DNA from: Chromatiaceae bacterium
GTDB lineage: Bacteria; Pseudomonadota; Gammaproteobacteria; Chromatiales; Chromatiaceae
DNA length: 48,646 nt
NCBI GenBank assembly: GCA_022340195.1
Contig: JAJDOL010000273.1
Coordinates: forward strand, 1 to 48,646
Reading direction: 5' to 3'
Of this stretch, positions 9,028 through 18,650 are shown piece after piece; the first letter of the stretch is position 1; every line of letters begins with the position of its first letter. The position numbers and the translations under genes are program-made. The notes under the pieces were generated by a model, which was not told the origin of the DNA, did no database searches, and saw nothing but the letters and a program-made list of their open reading frames with translations.

Positions 9028-10452
9028 CTACTCCGCCGGGATCCGTACCGCGAAGAACATACGCTCGTCACCCCGTTGGATCAGGGTAGCAATCGAACGG
9101 CCGGGCTCGACACCTTCCAGCAACTCGCGGAATTGCTTGGCGTTCTCGACGGGCTTGTTGTCAAACATCAGAATCACGTCGCCCGGACCAATGCCGGCGC
9201 GCTCCGCTGCACCCGGGTTGACCTCCTGAACAATCACGCCCCCGTGCTCCAGGGCAAGCTGGTCGCGCTGCTCCATATCCAGGTCCCCGACCACCAGGCC
9301 GATACTGTTCGCCGTCGCCCGCTCCGGCTCGACGGCCGCGATAAGCTCGTCCTCGTCGGGCAACTCGCCGATTACAACGGTCACATCAATGATTCTACCG
9401 CTGCGCAGCACCTCCAGCTTCGCGGGCTCATTTACCCGACTGGCGCCGACCAGTGGCGGCAGTGCACTGTGGGTGGAGATCTCTTTGCCTTCGAACCTCA
9501 AGATCACGTCCCCCTCCCGCAGATCCGCCGCCTGTGCGGGACTGTCCGCAAGCACCTGGGCAATCAGCGCCCCCTTGGGTTGATCCATACCGAAGCTCTC
9601 TGCCAACTCGCGGCTTACTTGCTGAATTTTCACGCCGAGCCAGCCGCGGCTGACACGCCCCGTGGCTTTGAGCTGCTCGACCACGTCCATCGCCATGTCG
9701 ATCGGTATGGCAAACGACAACCCCATGAAGCCGCCCGTGCGGCTGTAGATCTGGGAATTCACACCGACGACCTCACCATCCAGGTTGAACAGAGGGCCAC
9801 CAGAATTTCCCGGGTTAATGGCCACATCGGTTTGGATGAAGGGGACATAGTTTTCGCTCGGCAGGCTGCGGCCCTTGGCACTGACGATGCCGGCGGTTGC
9901 CGAGTGCTCGAAGCCGAATGGGGATCCTATCGCGAGCACCCATTCACCGACCTTGAGGTCCTTCGCACTACCCAATTTAACGGGCGCCAGGTTCTGGGCC
10001 TCTACCTTGAGCAGGGCGATATCGCTGCGCTGATCCGAGCCCACGAGCCTGGCGAGGAACTCCCGGCGATCGCTGGTGCGAACGATGATCTCGTCGGCGC
10101 TTTCCACGACGTGCGAGTTGGTGAGCAGATACCCGTCCGAGGAGATGAGGAAGCCGGAGCCCAAGGACCTGGACTGCTCGTCGTCTTCATGTGGCGTTGG
10201 CCCCTCCTCGCCGAAGAAACGGCGGAAAAAATCGTAGAGAGGGCTGTCTTGGGGCAGGTCCGGTACCGAAAAACCGTGGAATACGCGTGGACTGTGGCGG
10301 GACTGCTTGGTACTGATATTGACAACGGACGGTCCGTACTTGTCCACCAGCTGGGTAAACTCCGGCAGGGACCGGGCCATGGTGCTCGACGGCAACGCCA
10401 GCAAGCCAAAAACCAGGCAGAGCGGCGCCAACACGAAAACGATTCTTCTCAT
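9028..10452 (-). CDS. mucD: Periplasmic serine protease of the Do/HtrA family (MucD/DegQ)
   Basis: Periplasmic quality-control protease that degrades misfolded envelope proteins and tempers sigma-E activation. The 474-aa product has a signal peptide (about residues 1-26), a trypsin-like domain with triad His114 (TNSHVV), Asp144 (SDIALL) and Ser217 (GNSGGP), then two PDZ domains (about 260-350 and 375-474). ATG 10452 has AAGGAG with 7-nt spacing. Its place at the end of rpoE-rseA-rseB-rseC matches algU-mucABCD of Pseudomonas, so MucD is the apt name. A 183-nt gap from rseC holds a palindrome and could contain a separate promoter. Confidence 0.95.
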   Translation of the reverse strand: MRRIVFVLAPLCLVFGLLALPSSTMARSLPEFTQLVDKYGPSVVNISTKQSRHSPRVFHGFSVPDLPQDSPLYDFFRRFFGEEGPTPHEDDEQSRSLGSGFLISSDGYLLTNSHVVESADEIIVRTSDRREFLARLVGSDQRSDIALLKVEAQNLAPVKLGSAKDLKVGEWVLAIGSPFGFEHSATAGIVSAKGRSLPSENYVPFIQTDVAINPGNSGGPLFNLDGEVVGVNSQIYSRTGGFMGLSFAIPIDMAMDVVEQLKATGRVSRGWLGVKIQQVSRELAESFGMDQPKGALIAQVLADSPAQAADLREGDVILRFEGKEISTHSALPPLVGASRVNEPAKLEVLRSGRIIDVTVVIGELPDEDELIAAVEPERATANSIGLVVGDLDMEQRDQLALEHGGVIVQEVNPGAAERAGIGPGDVILMFDNKPVENAKQFRELLEGVEPGRSIATLIQRGDERMFFAVRIPAE

Positions 10453-10500
10453 AGAAACTCCTTTAGCAATCGAGCCGGGCAAGCGCTTGGAACCAAACAT

Positions 10501-10515
10501 GCGTTTTCAAAACGC
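10501..10515. repeat. 15-nt palindrome upstream of mucD
   Basis: GCGTTTTCAAAACGC is a perfect 7+1+7 inverted repeat about 49 nt before the mucD start. It lies in the 183-nt rseC-mucD gap. It may be an operator; no regulator is identifiable. No sigma-E-type GAACTT element was found in this gap. Confidence 0.5.
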
Positions 10516-10635
10516 GCCGGATACCTTCGCGCCACCGTGGCGGGACAAAACAGGGACATATTCCGTCTATGCAACCGTTTGCACAACACTGAGCCCGGAC
10601 CAAACTGAAACATCCGAAATCCCGGCACCCTCGGT

Positions 10636-11142
10636 CTAATGCGTTGCGGAATGAACGGAGACATGAAACGCCGCCACCCGGCCGTGATCGACGCGATCTG
10701 CAAAGCGCAGAATCCTGGGCCGGTAGCGCTCATCCAACGACCTCGTGCGGCTAAACCGGACAAGCCAAGCCAACGCCACCGCAAATCCACCCACCCCCGT
10801 CAGAACGCTCAGCTCCTGCGTGTACGCGAAGGCCATGAGCTCGGCAACATAGGTGCCCGATATCGCACCGCCAATCATGGCCAACAGGGGTACCAGGTAA
10901 GCGACGAACGACGCCTCCAGCAAGGCGCCTTCCGGCAGCCCTATGACCACGCGATCGCCAGGCATCGCTCCGATGGCATTGTGTACCCGCAACAGCGATC
11001 GTCTGCGACCCAAGTACCGGGCAAGCAACCCGGTACCACAGGCACCGCTGACAACACAGCCACCACAGGAGCTGCGACGTTGGCCCTCTACCTCCGTCAT
11101 GTCGCCCTGCACCGAAACAACGACACCCGCCTCCTCGATCAC
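10636..11142 (-). CDS. rseC: RseC/MucC family membrane protein
   Basis: Inner-membrane protein of the sigma-E locus; the family includes E. coli RseC, a modest regulator of sigma-E and part of the SoxR-reducing system. The 168-aa product has an N-terminal Cys-rich segment CGGCVVSGACG (likely iron-sulfur or redox), then two TM segments (about residues 80-100 and 108-127). The GTG start at 11142 has GGGAG at 7-nt spacing and overlaps the rseB stop in GTGA, implying coupling. The four cysteines match the family pattern. Confidence 0.9.
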   Translation of the reverse strand: MIEEAGVVVSVQGDMTEVEGQRRSSCGGCVVSGACGTGLLARYLGRRRSLLRVHNAIGAMPGDRVVIGLPEGALLEASFVAYLVPLLAMIGGAISGTYVAELMAFAYTQELSVLTGVGGFAVALAWLVRFSRTRSLDERYRPRILRFADRVDHGRVAAFHVSVHSATH

Positions 11143-12125
11143 CGCTGCGCTCCCGGCAAGTGCCGGACGCTCGCAAGCACCGTCTGTACCGTCTCCCGTG
11201 GTACCTCGCCGACCACCGTGACCTGATAACCCGATATCCGCTTGCCGGCGGCATGGACGGCCCCGATGCGGGTGTCGCCCTCCAAACCTTCCTTGGGGTC
11301 GCGCTCGATGTAGACAGACATGGATGCCAAGCCGTCGGACAGTACGAAATGGTCCACGGGTTGGCCATCGGCATCGCGCAAATTGTCGTACATCATCAAC
11401 AAGAAACCGGGAGGAAGGGAGTCGAAGCGCCAGGGAAGCGAATCGAGATCGAGGTCTGCCGGCTCGGACCGGCGTGGCTGCGGCACCGGGCCCACCTCGA
11501 CAGCAGGGCCCTCGGCCGGCAACAGGTCCAGCGACGTGAACATAATCTGCTCAATGGGATCGGGTTGCTGTCCCATTAGATCGGACTTGAGCGGCAACCC
11601 GCTTTCCACATCCAGGTAGAATCGGTACCCGTATCGTAGTCGATCCCTCGGGATAACACCGACCACTTCCGTCTGCCTACCGGCCACGCGGGCGGTACCC
11701 AAGGGGTGAACGCCGTAATGATCGCTCAGCTTCTCGGGATTCAGCGTCCAGGCGTGCAGTACATCCTTTCGGACGCCGTGGCCCTTTACTGAAATGGGAC
11801 GGGAATTCGACAGCTCGCAGGTGACGCTGCCTTTCTCTCGGGTCAGGGTACGAACCGGCCCGTTGAGGGAAACCAAGCGCTCCCGTGTCTGCCCGTTCTC
11901 CACTCGGTGAGTGATACGCAAGGCTTCGAGCCTGGTGCCATGCAGATAAACAATCGTTCCCTCGTAGCTCAAGGATCGCAGCGCGTCGGCCATCCGCACC
12001 AACTGCTCACCCGGCTCTCGACCCGAAGCTGCAGCCTCGCCAAACCACATTGGAAGCAACGACAGCAGGAGAAACAGATGCAGGGTCATGCACTCGGCAG
12101 GGTGACGGGCGGAGAATCGGGACAT
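11139..12125 (-). CDS. rseB: Sigma-E factor regulatory protein RseB/MucB
   Basis: Periplasmic protein that binds the RseA periplasmic domain and shields it from DegS; it senses lipid or LPS signals through a lipoprotein-like fold. Visible are a hydrophobic signal segment (LFLLLSLLPMWFGEAAAS), the N-terminal domain (SYEGTIVYLHG, DRLRYGYRFYLDVESGLPLKS) and the C-terminal domain ending HLPGAQR. Annotated from ATG 12125 (328 aa). Alternatives are ATG 12179, which has AAAGGA about 10 nt away but overlaps rseA, and ATG 12089 directly before the signal peptide. The order rpoE-rseA-rseB-rseC supports the call. Confidence 0.92.
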   Translation of the reverse strand: MSRFSARHPAECMTLHLFLLLSLLPMWFGEAAASGREPGEQLVRMADALRSLSYEGTIVYLHGTRLEALRITHRVENGQTRERLVSLNGPVRTLTREKGSVTCELSNSRPISVKGHGVRKDVLHAWTLNPEKLSDHYGVHPLGTARVAGRQTEVVGVIPRDRLRYGYRFYLDVESGLPLKSDLMGQQPDPIEQIMFTSLDLLPAEGPAVEVGPVPQPRRSEPADLDLDSLPWRFDSLPPGFLLMMYDNLRDADGQPVDHFVLSDGLASMSVYIERDPKEGLEGDTRIGAVHAAGKRISGYQVTVVGEVPRETVQTVLASVRHLPGAQR

Positions 12126-12147
12126 CGTGTCCGTTCTGTCCAAGCCG

Positions 12148-12708
12148 TCAGCGTGTTTCATAACCGACAACTGTCGCATAGGGCAGAAATCCTTTCATGC
12201 CAGATACGGGTGATAGCTCCTGGTGATTCACGAGGAATCTATCCAGCTTACTCTCCAACGCCGGCTTGTCGAGATGCCAGCGCCTCGTTGGGCGGGATAT
12301 CATGAACTTTTCCGGCGCCGACGCGGCGACCTGGCGGTTTGGGGACACCTGGACTTCGGATCCGGGATTGAACATCTGGGGAAGGGCAAATACAGCCAGA
12401 AAGGCGGCGGCAGCCGCCAGCGCAGCACCGGTAAAGCGACCGACAAGGGGAGTCCGTTGCCGACGTTTGGCAGCCCTCACAAAGGGAACAGGCTCCTCGG
12501 CGATGCGCTCGGTCACGAGGGTGACTATTCGTCGGTATTCCTCGCTCATTGGCTCTGATCGTATGGCACTGCCGATGAGATGGAAACGCTCCCAAGCCGC
12601 TGCGAGCTCTGTGCTGGACTCGAGTGCCGATAAGGTCGTGTGCACAAGCTCCGGGTCAATTTCTCCATCTACGAACGCCGAGAGATGTTGTCGTTGCTGT
12701 TCACTCAT
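12148..12708 (-). CDS. rseA: Anti-sigma-E factor RseA/MucA
   Basis: Single-span inner-membrane anti-sigma factor that holds sigma-E until regulated proteolysis by DegS and RseP. The 186-aa product has the N-terminal sigma-binding domain (QQRQHLSAFVDGEID, AAAWERFHLIGSAIR), one TM segment (about residues 93-111, ALAAAAAFLAVFALP) and a periplasmic C-terminus. ATG 12708 has TGAGG at 8-nt spacing. It lies 19 nt downstream of rpoE, consistent with co-expression of sigma and anti-sigma. Confidence 0.93.
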   Translation of the reverse strand: MSEQQRQHLSAFVDGEIDPELVHTTLSALESSTELAAAWERFHLIGSAIRSEPMSEEYRRIVTLVTERIAEEPVPFVRAAKRRQRTPLVGRFTGAALAAAAAFLAVFALPQMFNPGSEVQVSPNRQVAASAPEKFMISRPTRRWHLDKPALESKLDRFLVNHQELSPVSGMKGFLPYATVVGYETR

Positions 12709-12727
12709 CGCTTTGCCTCACCGCATT

Positions 12728-13306
12728 TCAAGGACCGAGCAAAGGTTGCAGACGCTTATCGATCGCTTCGCGGGCGCGGAAGATGCGTGAGCGCACTGTA
12801 CCGATCGGGCATTCCATCGCGTTCGCAATCTCCTCGTAGCTCAGGCCATCGAGCTCACGCAAGACGATCGCTGTCCTCAAATCCTCCGGCAACTCGTCAA
12901 GCGCTCGCTGCACCGTCTGCGCGATCTCCATACTCAGCAGATGACTCTCCGGCGTACCCATTTCACGCAACCGCCCGCCCAGGTCCATCTGCTCTGCAAC
13001 TTCCGCCTCCACATCATCGCCGGGGGGACGACGACCCTGCGCAACCAGGTGGTTCTTTACCGTGTTGATCGCAATGCGATAAAGCCACGTGTAGAAGGCA
13101 CTCTCACCGCGGAACCCCGGAAGCGCCCGATAGGCCTTGAGAAATGCCTCCTGGGCAACATCCATGATCTCGCTCGGATCGCGGATATAGCGGGAAATGA
13201 GGCTAGCGACCTTCTGCTGATACTTGATCACCAAGAGATCGAATGCTCGCTTGTCTCCTTCCTGCGCTCTGGTTACCAGTTCCTGGTCGGACCGCCGATC
13301 AGACAT
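12728..13306 (-). CDS. rpoE: RNA polymerase sigma factor RpoE (AlgU, sigma-E)
   Basis: ECF sigma factor for envelope stress. The 192-aa product has region 2 (FDLLVIKYQQKVASLISRYI, then DVAQEAFLKAYRALPGFRG and FYTWLYRIAINTVKNHL) and region 4 (ELPEDLRTAIVLRELDGLSY, IANAMECPIGTVRSRIFRAR), nearly identical in pattern to E. coli RpoE. ATG 13306 (MSDRRSDQEL) is the family start; the frame is open 59 codons further upstream, but that stretch covers the promoter. It is first in the rpoE-rseA-rseB-rseC-mucD group and divergent from nadB, the usual gammaproteobacterial arrangement. Confidence 0.97.
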   Translation of the reverse strand: MSDRRSDQELVTRAQEGDKRAFDLLVIKYQQKVASLISRYIRDPSEIMDVAQEAFLKAYRALPGFRGESAFYTWLYRIAINTVKNHLVAQGRRPPGDDVEAEVAEQMDLGGRLREMGTPESHLLSMEIAQTVQRALDELPEDLRTAIVLRELDGLSYEEIANAMECPIGTVRSRIFRAREAIDKRLQPLLGP

Positions 13307-13347
13307 GGGCTCGGCGTCTCTCTTCCGGTATCCGTGAATCCGATGGC

Positions 13348-13374
13348 ATTGACAGTTCCCCAATACGAAAGTTC
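13348..13374 (-). promoter_or_regulatory. Sigma-E-type autoregulatory promoter of rpoE
   Basis: On the minus strand GAACTT (13374-13369) is followed after 16 nt by TCAAT (13352-13348), matching the sigma-E pattern GAACTT-N16-TC. It lies about 42 nt upstream of the rpoE ATG. Autoregulation by sigma-E is known for this family; its use here is inference from sequence. Confidence 0.8.
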
Positions 13375-13540
13375 TTAGCCCTGACTGAAACCGGGCCTTT
13401 GCAGACCAAAAAATTGAGAAACGATTGATCCAGGCCGGCAATCGGTCCAGTTTATAGGTGTAGAGACCTCTTTGCATCTGCACGCGCTTGTTGGAATTGT
13501 CATCGATTCCAGCGCCTGCATTTCAGTAAGATCCAGGAAC

Positions 13541-15163
13541 ATGAGCAAAAATCTTCGCTACGACGTCCTTGTCCTCGGCAGCGGCGCGGCAGGTCTAAGC
13601 CTCGCATTGCGGCTACGTCCGGACATCTCTATTGCCGTAATCTCCAAACGCGCGCTGCACGAGGGAAACACCTACTACGCCCAAGGTGGAATCTCTGCGG
13701 TTCTGGATCCGAAGGATTCCGTGGACTCCCACATCCAGGACACCTTGCGGGCCGGCGGCGCGCTGTGCGATCCCGAGGTTGTTCGCTTGGTCGTGGAGCG
13801 AGGACCTCGATCGATCCACTGGCTGCTCGATCAGGGCGTAAGCTTCACCCGCAACGACCAGGGACGAGACAAGGGCGACTATCACCTGACCCGCGAGGGT
13901 GGGCACAGCCACCGTCGTGTTATTCACACGGCGGACGCCACCGGCAAGGAAGTCGAGGGCACGCTGGCCACACGTATACATGAGCGGGACAACGTCGCCA
14001 TCTTTGAAGACCATATCGCGGTCGACCTGATCAAAAGCCACAAGATCGGGCTCGGGGACAATCGGTGCATCGGTGCTTACGTGCTGGACCGCCGCTCGGG
14101 ACAGGTAGTAACCATGCTCGCCCGCTTTGTCGTCCTGGCAACGGGTGGTGCCAGCAAGGTCTACCTGTATACCAGCAACCCCGACGTCGCCACCGGCGAC
14201 GGCATCGCCATGGCCTGGCGCGCCGGATGCCGGGTCGCCAACATGGAGTTCATGCAGTTTCATCCAACCTGCCTCTACCACCCCAAGGCCAAGTCCTTTC
14301 TCGTCTCCGAGGCACTGCGCGGTGAAGGTGCACGCCTGCTGCTGCCGAATGGCGAACGCTTCATGCCACGTTTCGACAAACGCGCCGAGTTGGCCCCGCG
14401 GGACATTGTCGCTCGCGCCATCGACCATGAGATGAAGCGCCTCGGCAGCGCTTGTTTGTACCTGGATATCTCCCACAGGCCCACCGAGCTCATCGACCGT
14501 CACTTCCCCACAATTCGCAAACGCTGTCTGGAGCTCGGAATGGATATTGCCCGCGATCCGATCCCCGTCGTGCCCGCTGCCCACTATACCTGCGGTGGGG
14601 TCTTGGTGGACAAGCAGGCGCACACCGACGTACCAGGCCTTTACGCCATAGGCGAGGCCGCCTATACGGGTCTGCACGGGGCAAACCGCATGGCCAGCAA
14701 CTCGCTGCTAGAGTGCTTGGTTTTCAGCGAGCTGGCAGCACGGGACATCGAAGGACTTATGGCCGAGCCGGCATTGCGGCTGGAGGTTCCCCCCTGGGAC
14801 GATAGCAGAGTCACGGAACCCGACGAAGAGATCGTGGTCGTCCACAACTGGGAGGAGCTGCGCCGCTTCATGTGGGACTATGTCGGCATCGTTCGCACCA
14901 ACAAACGGTTGCGGCGGGCCAAGCGTCGGGTGGACTTGTTGCGCCAGGAGATCATCGAATATTACAGCAACTTCCGCGTCTGCAACGACCTGCTGGAGCT
15001 GCGAAATCTGGTCGAGGTGGCGGACCTGATCATACAGTCCGCGCTGAGCCGGCGCGAGAGCCGCGGACTGCACTACACCCTCGACTTTCCGGAAAAAGAC
15101 CCATCGCAGTGCACACCGACCGTGCTGATTCCGGACAGCTACCGACCGCGGCGCAAATCCTGA
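13541..15163 (+). CDS. nadB: L-aspartate oxidase
   Basis: FAD enzyme that oxidises L-aspartate to iminoaspartate, the first step of de novo NAD synthesis with NadA. The 540-aa product begins [20 protein letters not shown], with the FAD motif GSGAAG at residues 13-18. It has the NadB/fumarate-reductase family segments THE-like [29 protein letters not shown] and [15 protein letters not shown], and a helical C-terminal domain. Length matches E. coli NadB (540). ATG 13541 follows CAGGA closely. It is divergent from rpoE, as in E. coli. NadA and NadC are not in the window. Confidence 0.97.
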   Translation: MSKNLRYDVLVLGSGAAGLSLALRLRPDISIAVISKRALHEGNTYYAQGGISAVLDPKDSVDSHIQDTLRAGGALCDPEVVRLVVERGPRSIHWLLDQGVSFTRNDQGRDKGDYHLTREGGHSHRRVIHTADATGKEVEGTLATRIHERDNVAIFEDHIAVDLIKSHKIGLGDNRCIGAYVLDRRSGQVVTMLARFVVLATGGASKVYLYTSNPDVATGDGIAMAWRAGCRVANMEFMQFHPTCLYHPKAKSFLVSEALRGEGARLLLPNGERFMPRFDKRAELAPRDIVARAIDHEMKRLGSACLYLDISHRPTELIDRHFPTIRKRCLELGMDIARDPIPVVPAAHYTCGGVLVDKQAHTDVPGLYAIGEAAYTGLHGANRMASNSLLECLVFSELAARDIEGLMAEPALRLEVPPWDDSRVTEPDEEIVVVHNWEELRRFMWDYVGIVRTNKRLRRAKRRVDLLRQEIIEYYSNFRVCNDLLELRNLVEVADLIIQSALSRRESRGLHYTLDFPEKDPSQCTPTVLIPDSYRPRRKS

Positions 15164-15226
15164 GGCGGACACCGGACAAGCGATCCCAACCTTCCCTGAG
15201 AGGCAATCCCCGCTGCTCCGACAGAA

Positions 15227-15252
15227 GGGCACCTTGAAGAATTCAAGTGCCC
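15227..15252. repeat. Hairpin between convergent nadB and ccoS
   Basis: GGGCAC-C-TTGAA (15227-15238) pairs with TTCAAGTGCCC (15242-15252) through an 11-bp stem with one bulged C and a GAA loop. It lies between two convergent genes, so a bidirectional transcription end point is plausible, but no T-run follows on either strand. Confidence 0.55.
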
Positions 15253-15283
15253 GTGCGGTGAATGGATGCGCCGTTGCTCTGAC

Positions 15284-15493
15284 CTATTCCGAGTCTCGCG
15301 CGGAATCGTCCTCATCCTCGTCCGCATCCGGAATGCGACGAGGATCGGGATTGGCGTCGTCATCCATGAGGATGCGATGGCCATCTCCCTCCAAGTCGTC
15401 GAACTGACCGCTGCGGCTGGCCCAGAACAGGACGCCGACGGCGACGAGTCCGAGAAGGAGCATTCCGGGGATCAAACCGTAGATCACTTCCAT
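15284..15493 (-). CDS. ccoS: cbb3 oxidase maturation protein CcoS
   Basis: Small membrane protein required for incorporation of haem b and copper into cbb3 oxidase in Rhodobacter. The 69-aa product has one N-terminal TM segment (IPGMLLLGLVAVGVLFWAS), followed by the family segment RSGQFDDLEGDGHRIL and an acidic tail rich in Asp and Glu. The start at 15493 is 17 nt after the ccoI stop. It is the last gene of ccoG-H-I-S. Confidence 0.93.
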   Translation of the reverse strand: MEVIYGLIPGMLLLGLVAVGVLFWASRSGQFDDLEGDGHRILMDDDANPDPRRIPDADEDEDDSARDSE

Positions 15494-15510
15494 AAACAGG
15501 TAGCGGAATC

Positions 15511-18069
15511 TCAGCCGCGCTCGGACGCGCCGAACAGGCCACGGATACGGGCCGAGTTACCGATGACGGCCAGGGAGCTCACAGGCATAGACACAGCCGC
15601 AACCAGCGGGGTGACCAAAGCCGCCATCGCCAACGGCACCATGACGACATTGTAGGCAATGGAGATGCCGATATTCTGGCGGATGGTACGCAGAGCACGC
15701 CGCGATAGGGCCGTCGCCTGTTCGACTTTGGCGAGATCGGCACTCATGAGGACGATGTCGGCACTTGCGATGGAGACGTCCGTACCGCTGCCCAAAGCGA
15801 TTCCGACATCGGCACGGACCAGAGCCGGGGCATCGTTTACGCCGTCGCCTACCATGGCGACGCGCCCACCGCGGCGCTGCAGGTCGGTGATGACCCGATC
15901 CTTGTCCTCGGGCAGGACCTCGGCGATTACCTCCATCCCGCCGAGTTGGCACGCGGTGCGTTCCGCCGCCGCCCGCCGGTCTCCGGTCAACAAGGTGACC
16001 CGAATCCCCTGCCCCTTGAGTCCGGCGACCATCCGGGCCGCGCCCTCACGCAGCCGGTCCTCGACTCCCAGGACCATGACCTCCTTTCCGTCCACACCCA
16101 GGTGCAAGGCGCTACCGCCCCCCGCCGCAATGACCGAGGCGCCGCTTCTGAGATCCGGATCGGGCTCGACGCCGTTCTCGCACATCCAGTCAGGGGTACC
16201 GGCAACCAGCCGCCGGCCATTCACCAACCCCCTGATGCCGAATCCAGGTCGCACATGCACCTCGCGCACCTCGCGACGATCAGACTCGATCCCGGCACGC
16301 TTGCACAGATCCAGCACGGCCGAAGCGATGGGGTGCTCCGAAAATCGCTCCACTGCCGCAAGATCCGACAGGTACTCCCTCAGCTCGTCTGCCCCAGGGC
16401 TCCCGATTTCCTCAAATGGCGATAGCTTCCCCGCGCCAGGATTCCAGTCGATCGCTGCGCCGCGCACCGATGTGACAACTGGCCGGCCCTCCGTCAGGGT
16501 CCCAGTCTTGTCGAAGACGAAGTGGCCGATGGTCGAGAGCCCCTCCAGGACCGCCCCGTTCTTGATCAGTATGCCGTTTCGCGCACCAAGGCCGGAGGCG
16601 ACTGCGATGGCCATGGGGGTCGCTAGACCGAAGGCGCAGGGACAGGTAATGATGAGCACCGCCGTGGCGGCCATGAGTGCCCTCTCCACGTCGACATGGG
16701 CCCACCAGAGGAAGGTCAGAGTGCCGAGGGCCAGTGTAACGGCCACGAACCAGGGCACCACCCGGTCCGCGATGCACTGGATGGGCGCTTTGCTCGCCTG
16801 GGCCTCCTCGACCAGTTTGACGATGCGGCCCAATGCCGTGTTCTTGAGGAGGCCCTCGACACGGACCTGCAGGACACCGGGGCCGTTCAGGGTCCCCGCC
16901 GCAACCTGTCCGCCCTTGCGCTTAACGACGGGCTCAGACTCCCCGGTGAGCATGGACTCGTCGATGCTGCTCTCCCCCTCCAGCACCCTGCCGTCCACGG
17001 GGATCTTCTCCCCAGGCCTTACCAGTACCGTCTCACCCTCTTTGACGGCTCGCATGGGCACGACGACTTCATCCCCGTCCCGGATTACGGTCGCTACCTT
17101 GGGCTGCAGATCGAGCAACCTCTGGGTCGAGGCGACCGCCTGACGCTTGGAGAGGGCCTCCAGAAAACGGCCCACCAGGATGACGAAGAGAAAATTGACC
17201 ACCGTATCCCAGTAAACCTCGCCAACGCCGGTGAGGGTAACGTAGATCGAGTACAGGTAGGTGATGGATGCGCCGATGGCGATCGGCAGATCCATGGTGA
17301 GATTGACCCTGCGCAGTCCGGCCCAGGCGCCCTTGAAGAAGGGGAAGCCCGAGTAGACCAGGGTCGGCGTGGCGATTGCGAAGCCGATCCAATGGAAAAG
17401 ATCGCGAAACTCGCCCCTTGCTGCGCCTGAATAGAGGGCGATGGAAATCCAGAGCAGGTTCATCATCGCAAAGCCCGCGAAGGCCATGCGGTACAATAGC
17501 GCCCTGTTCGCGCGCTTGAGGGAACCCTCGGCCGCCTCCGGATCGAAGGGTACCGCCGCGTAACCGATGTCCGCCAGACGCCCCAGTGCCTGGGAAAGCT
17601 TCAGGCGCCGGTTGTCCCACTTGAGCCGCAGCCGGCGACCCGTAAGGTTGACCCGGGCGTCCTCGACACCTGGCATGGCCTCGAGACCATTCTCGATCAG
17701 CCAGACGCAAGCCGCGCAGTGGATACCCTCGACCAACAGGTTGATCTCGCGGGTCTCGCCCAGGGAGTCGACGTACTCCTCCTGGACCTCGTCGATGTCG
17801 TAGAGGGCAAGCTGCTTCGGAGGCTCGGGGGGTGGACCCAGGACCTCCCCCTCCGGCGTGCGCCGGTAAAAGCCATCGAGGCCGGCCGCATAGATCGCCT
17901 CGCACACGGACTTGCAGCCGGTGCAGCAAAAGTCCCGCTCGCCATTCCCGATTCGGCCCTCGACCCGCGCCTTTACCGGCACAGGTAGACCACAATGAAA
18001 ACAGCGAGATTCTGCTGCCCCCCCCGAGTCCGAGACTTGCCGGTCGGCGAGTGCCTCACCGGTGCTCAC
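15511..18069 (-). CDS. ccoI: Copper-translocating P1B-type ATPase CcoI/FixI
   Basis: P-type ATPase that exports copper for assembly of the cbb3 oxidase CuB centre. The 852-aa product has N-terminal CxxC ([10 protein letters not shown]) and a Cys cluster ([11 protein letters not shown]), a heavy-metal domain ([16 protein letters not shown]), eight expected TM segments, the transport motif CPC ([12 protein letters not shown]), the phosphorylation motif [15 protein letters not shown] and [10 protein letters not shown]. The extended Cys-rich N-terminus separates FixI from CopA. The start is GTG at 18069, with no clear Shine-Dalgarno. The gene lies between ccoH and ccoS on one transcript. Confidence 0.95.
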   Translation of the reverse strand: MSTGEALADRQVSDSGGAAESRCFHCGLPVPVKARVEGRIGNGERDFCCTGCKSVCEAIYAAGLDGFYRRTPEGEVLGPPPEPPKQLALYDIDEVQEEYVDSLGETREINLLVEGIHCAACVWLIENGLEAMPGVEDARVNLTGRRLRLKWDNRRLKLSQALGRLADIGYAAVPFDPEAAEGSLKRANRALLYRMAFAGFAMMNLLWISIALYSGAARGEFRDLFHWIGFAIATPTLVYSGFPFFKGAWAGLRRVNLTMDLPIAIGASITYLYSIYVTLTGVGEVYWDTVVNFLFVILVGRFLEALSKRQAVASTQRLLDLQPKVATVIRDGDEVVVPMRAVKEGETVLVRPGEKIPVDGRVLEGESSIDESMLTGESEPVVKRKGGQVAAGTLNGPGVLQVRVEGLLKNTALGRIVKLVEEAQASKAPIQCIADRVVPWFVAVTLALGTLTFLWWAHVDVERALMAATAVLIITCPCAFGLATPMAIAVASGLGARNGILIKNGAVLEGLSTIGHFVFDKTGTLTEGRPVVTSVRGAAIDWNPGAGKLSPFEEIGSPGADELREYLSDLAAVERFSEHPIASAVLDLCKRAGIESDRREVREVHVRPGFGIRGLVNGRRLVAGTPDWMCENGVEPDPDLRSGASVIAAGGGSALHLGVDGKEVMVLGVEDRLREGAARMVAGLKGQGIRVTLLTGDRRAAAERTACQLGGMEVIAEVLPEDKDRVITDLQRRGGRVAMVGDGVNDAPALVRADVGIALGSGTDVSIASADIVLMSADLAKVEQATALSRRALRTIRQNIGISIAYNVVMVPLAMAALVTPLVAAVSMPVSSLAVIGNSARIRGLFGASERG

Positions 18070-18100
18070 GAGGGATCGCCCACGGAGAATCGGTCAGGGC

Positions 18101-18616
18101 TCAGGGTCGCCGGACCTCGATGCGCTGGCCGACATGATATTCGTCGTCCCCGTTCCGGGCAGCAACCAGGGTGTCCCACACACCGATGAGCGGAAAGGAC
18201 ACATCGGCCACGTAGCGGCCGGGACCCTCCTCCGTCATGACGACGCTGAAGTCCCGTGTGGCGTCGGACGGCCGGTACACAAATAGCTCGACAGTCTCCG
18301 GACTCACCGGCTGCCCGGCCTTGTCTACCAGGAAGAAACGAATGGGAGTCTGCTCACCGGCATTGACGTCTTGCGGAATATCGGCGCGCAGTAACCAACC
18401 CGGGTCGCGAGCGTTCCTCGAGAGCATGGTGCGCTCGAGGTTTTGCCCGCGCTCGTAGAAGTCCTCGACCACCAATCCCGGATTAGTAGCGACGGCGAGG
18501 TAGACCATCACACCGTTCACGCCCAGGACGGCGAGCACCAGGCCGATCCAGGCGATGACCCAGGGGCTCTTCCAGGCCGGAATCGGTTTGTGCTCGTTGG
18601 CGACAGCTGGCTGCAT
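18101..18616 (-). CDS. ccoH: FixH/CcoH family protein
   Basis: Membrane-anchored assembly factor of cbb3 oxidase. The 171-aa product has one TM segment (about residues 21-43, WVIAWIGLVLAVLGVNGVMV) preceded by the family pattern PAWKSPW, followed by VEDFYERGQN and a periplasmic beta-rich domain ending in IEVRRP. ATG 18616 is chosen. A TTG at 18643, nine codons upstream and next to the ccoG stop, is an alternative and is better spaced from a TGAG. It follows ccoG and precedes ccoI, as in fixGHIS clusters. Confidence 0.92.
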   Translation of the reverse strand: MQPAVANEHKPIPAWKSPWVIAWIGLVLAVLGVNGVMVYLAVATNPGLVVEDFYERGQNLERTMLSRNARDPGWLLRADIPQDVNAGEQTPIRFFLVDKAGQPVSPETVELFVYRPSDATRDFSVVMTEEGPGRYVADVSFPLIGVWDTLVAARNGDDEYHVGQRIEVRRP

Positions 18617-18650
18617 TCGCAAAAACCAATAGGAAAAAATCAATAGGATC

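Noticed and set aside
13307-13483. 59-codon extension of rpoE
   Set aside because: It covers the sigma-E-type promoter and lacks the conserved start MSDRRSDQEL.
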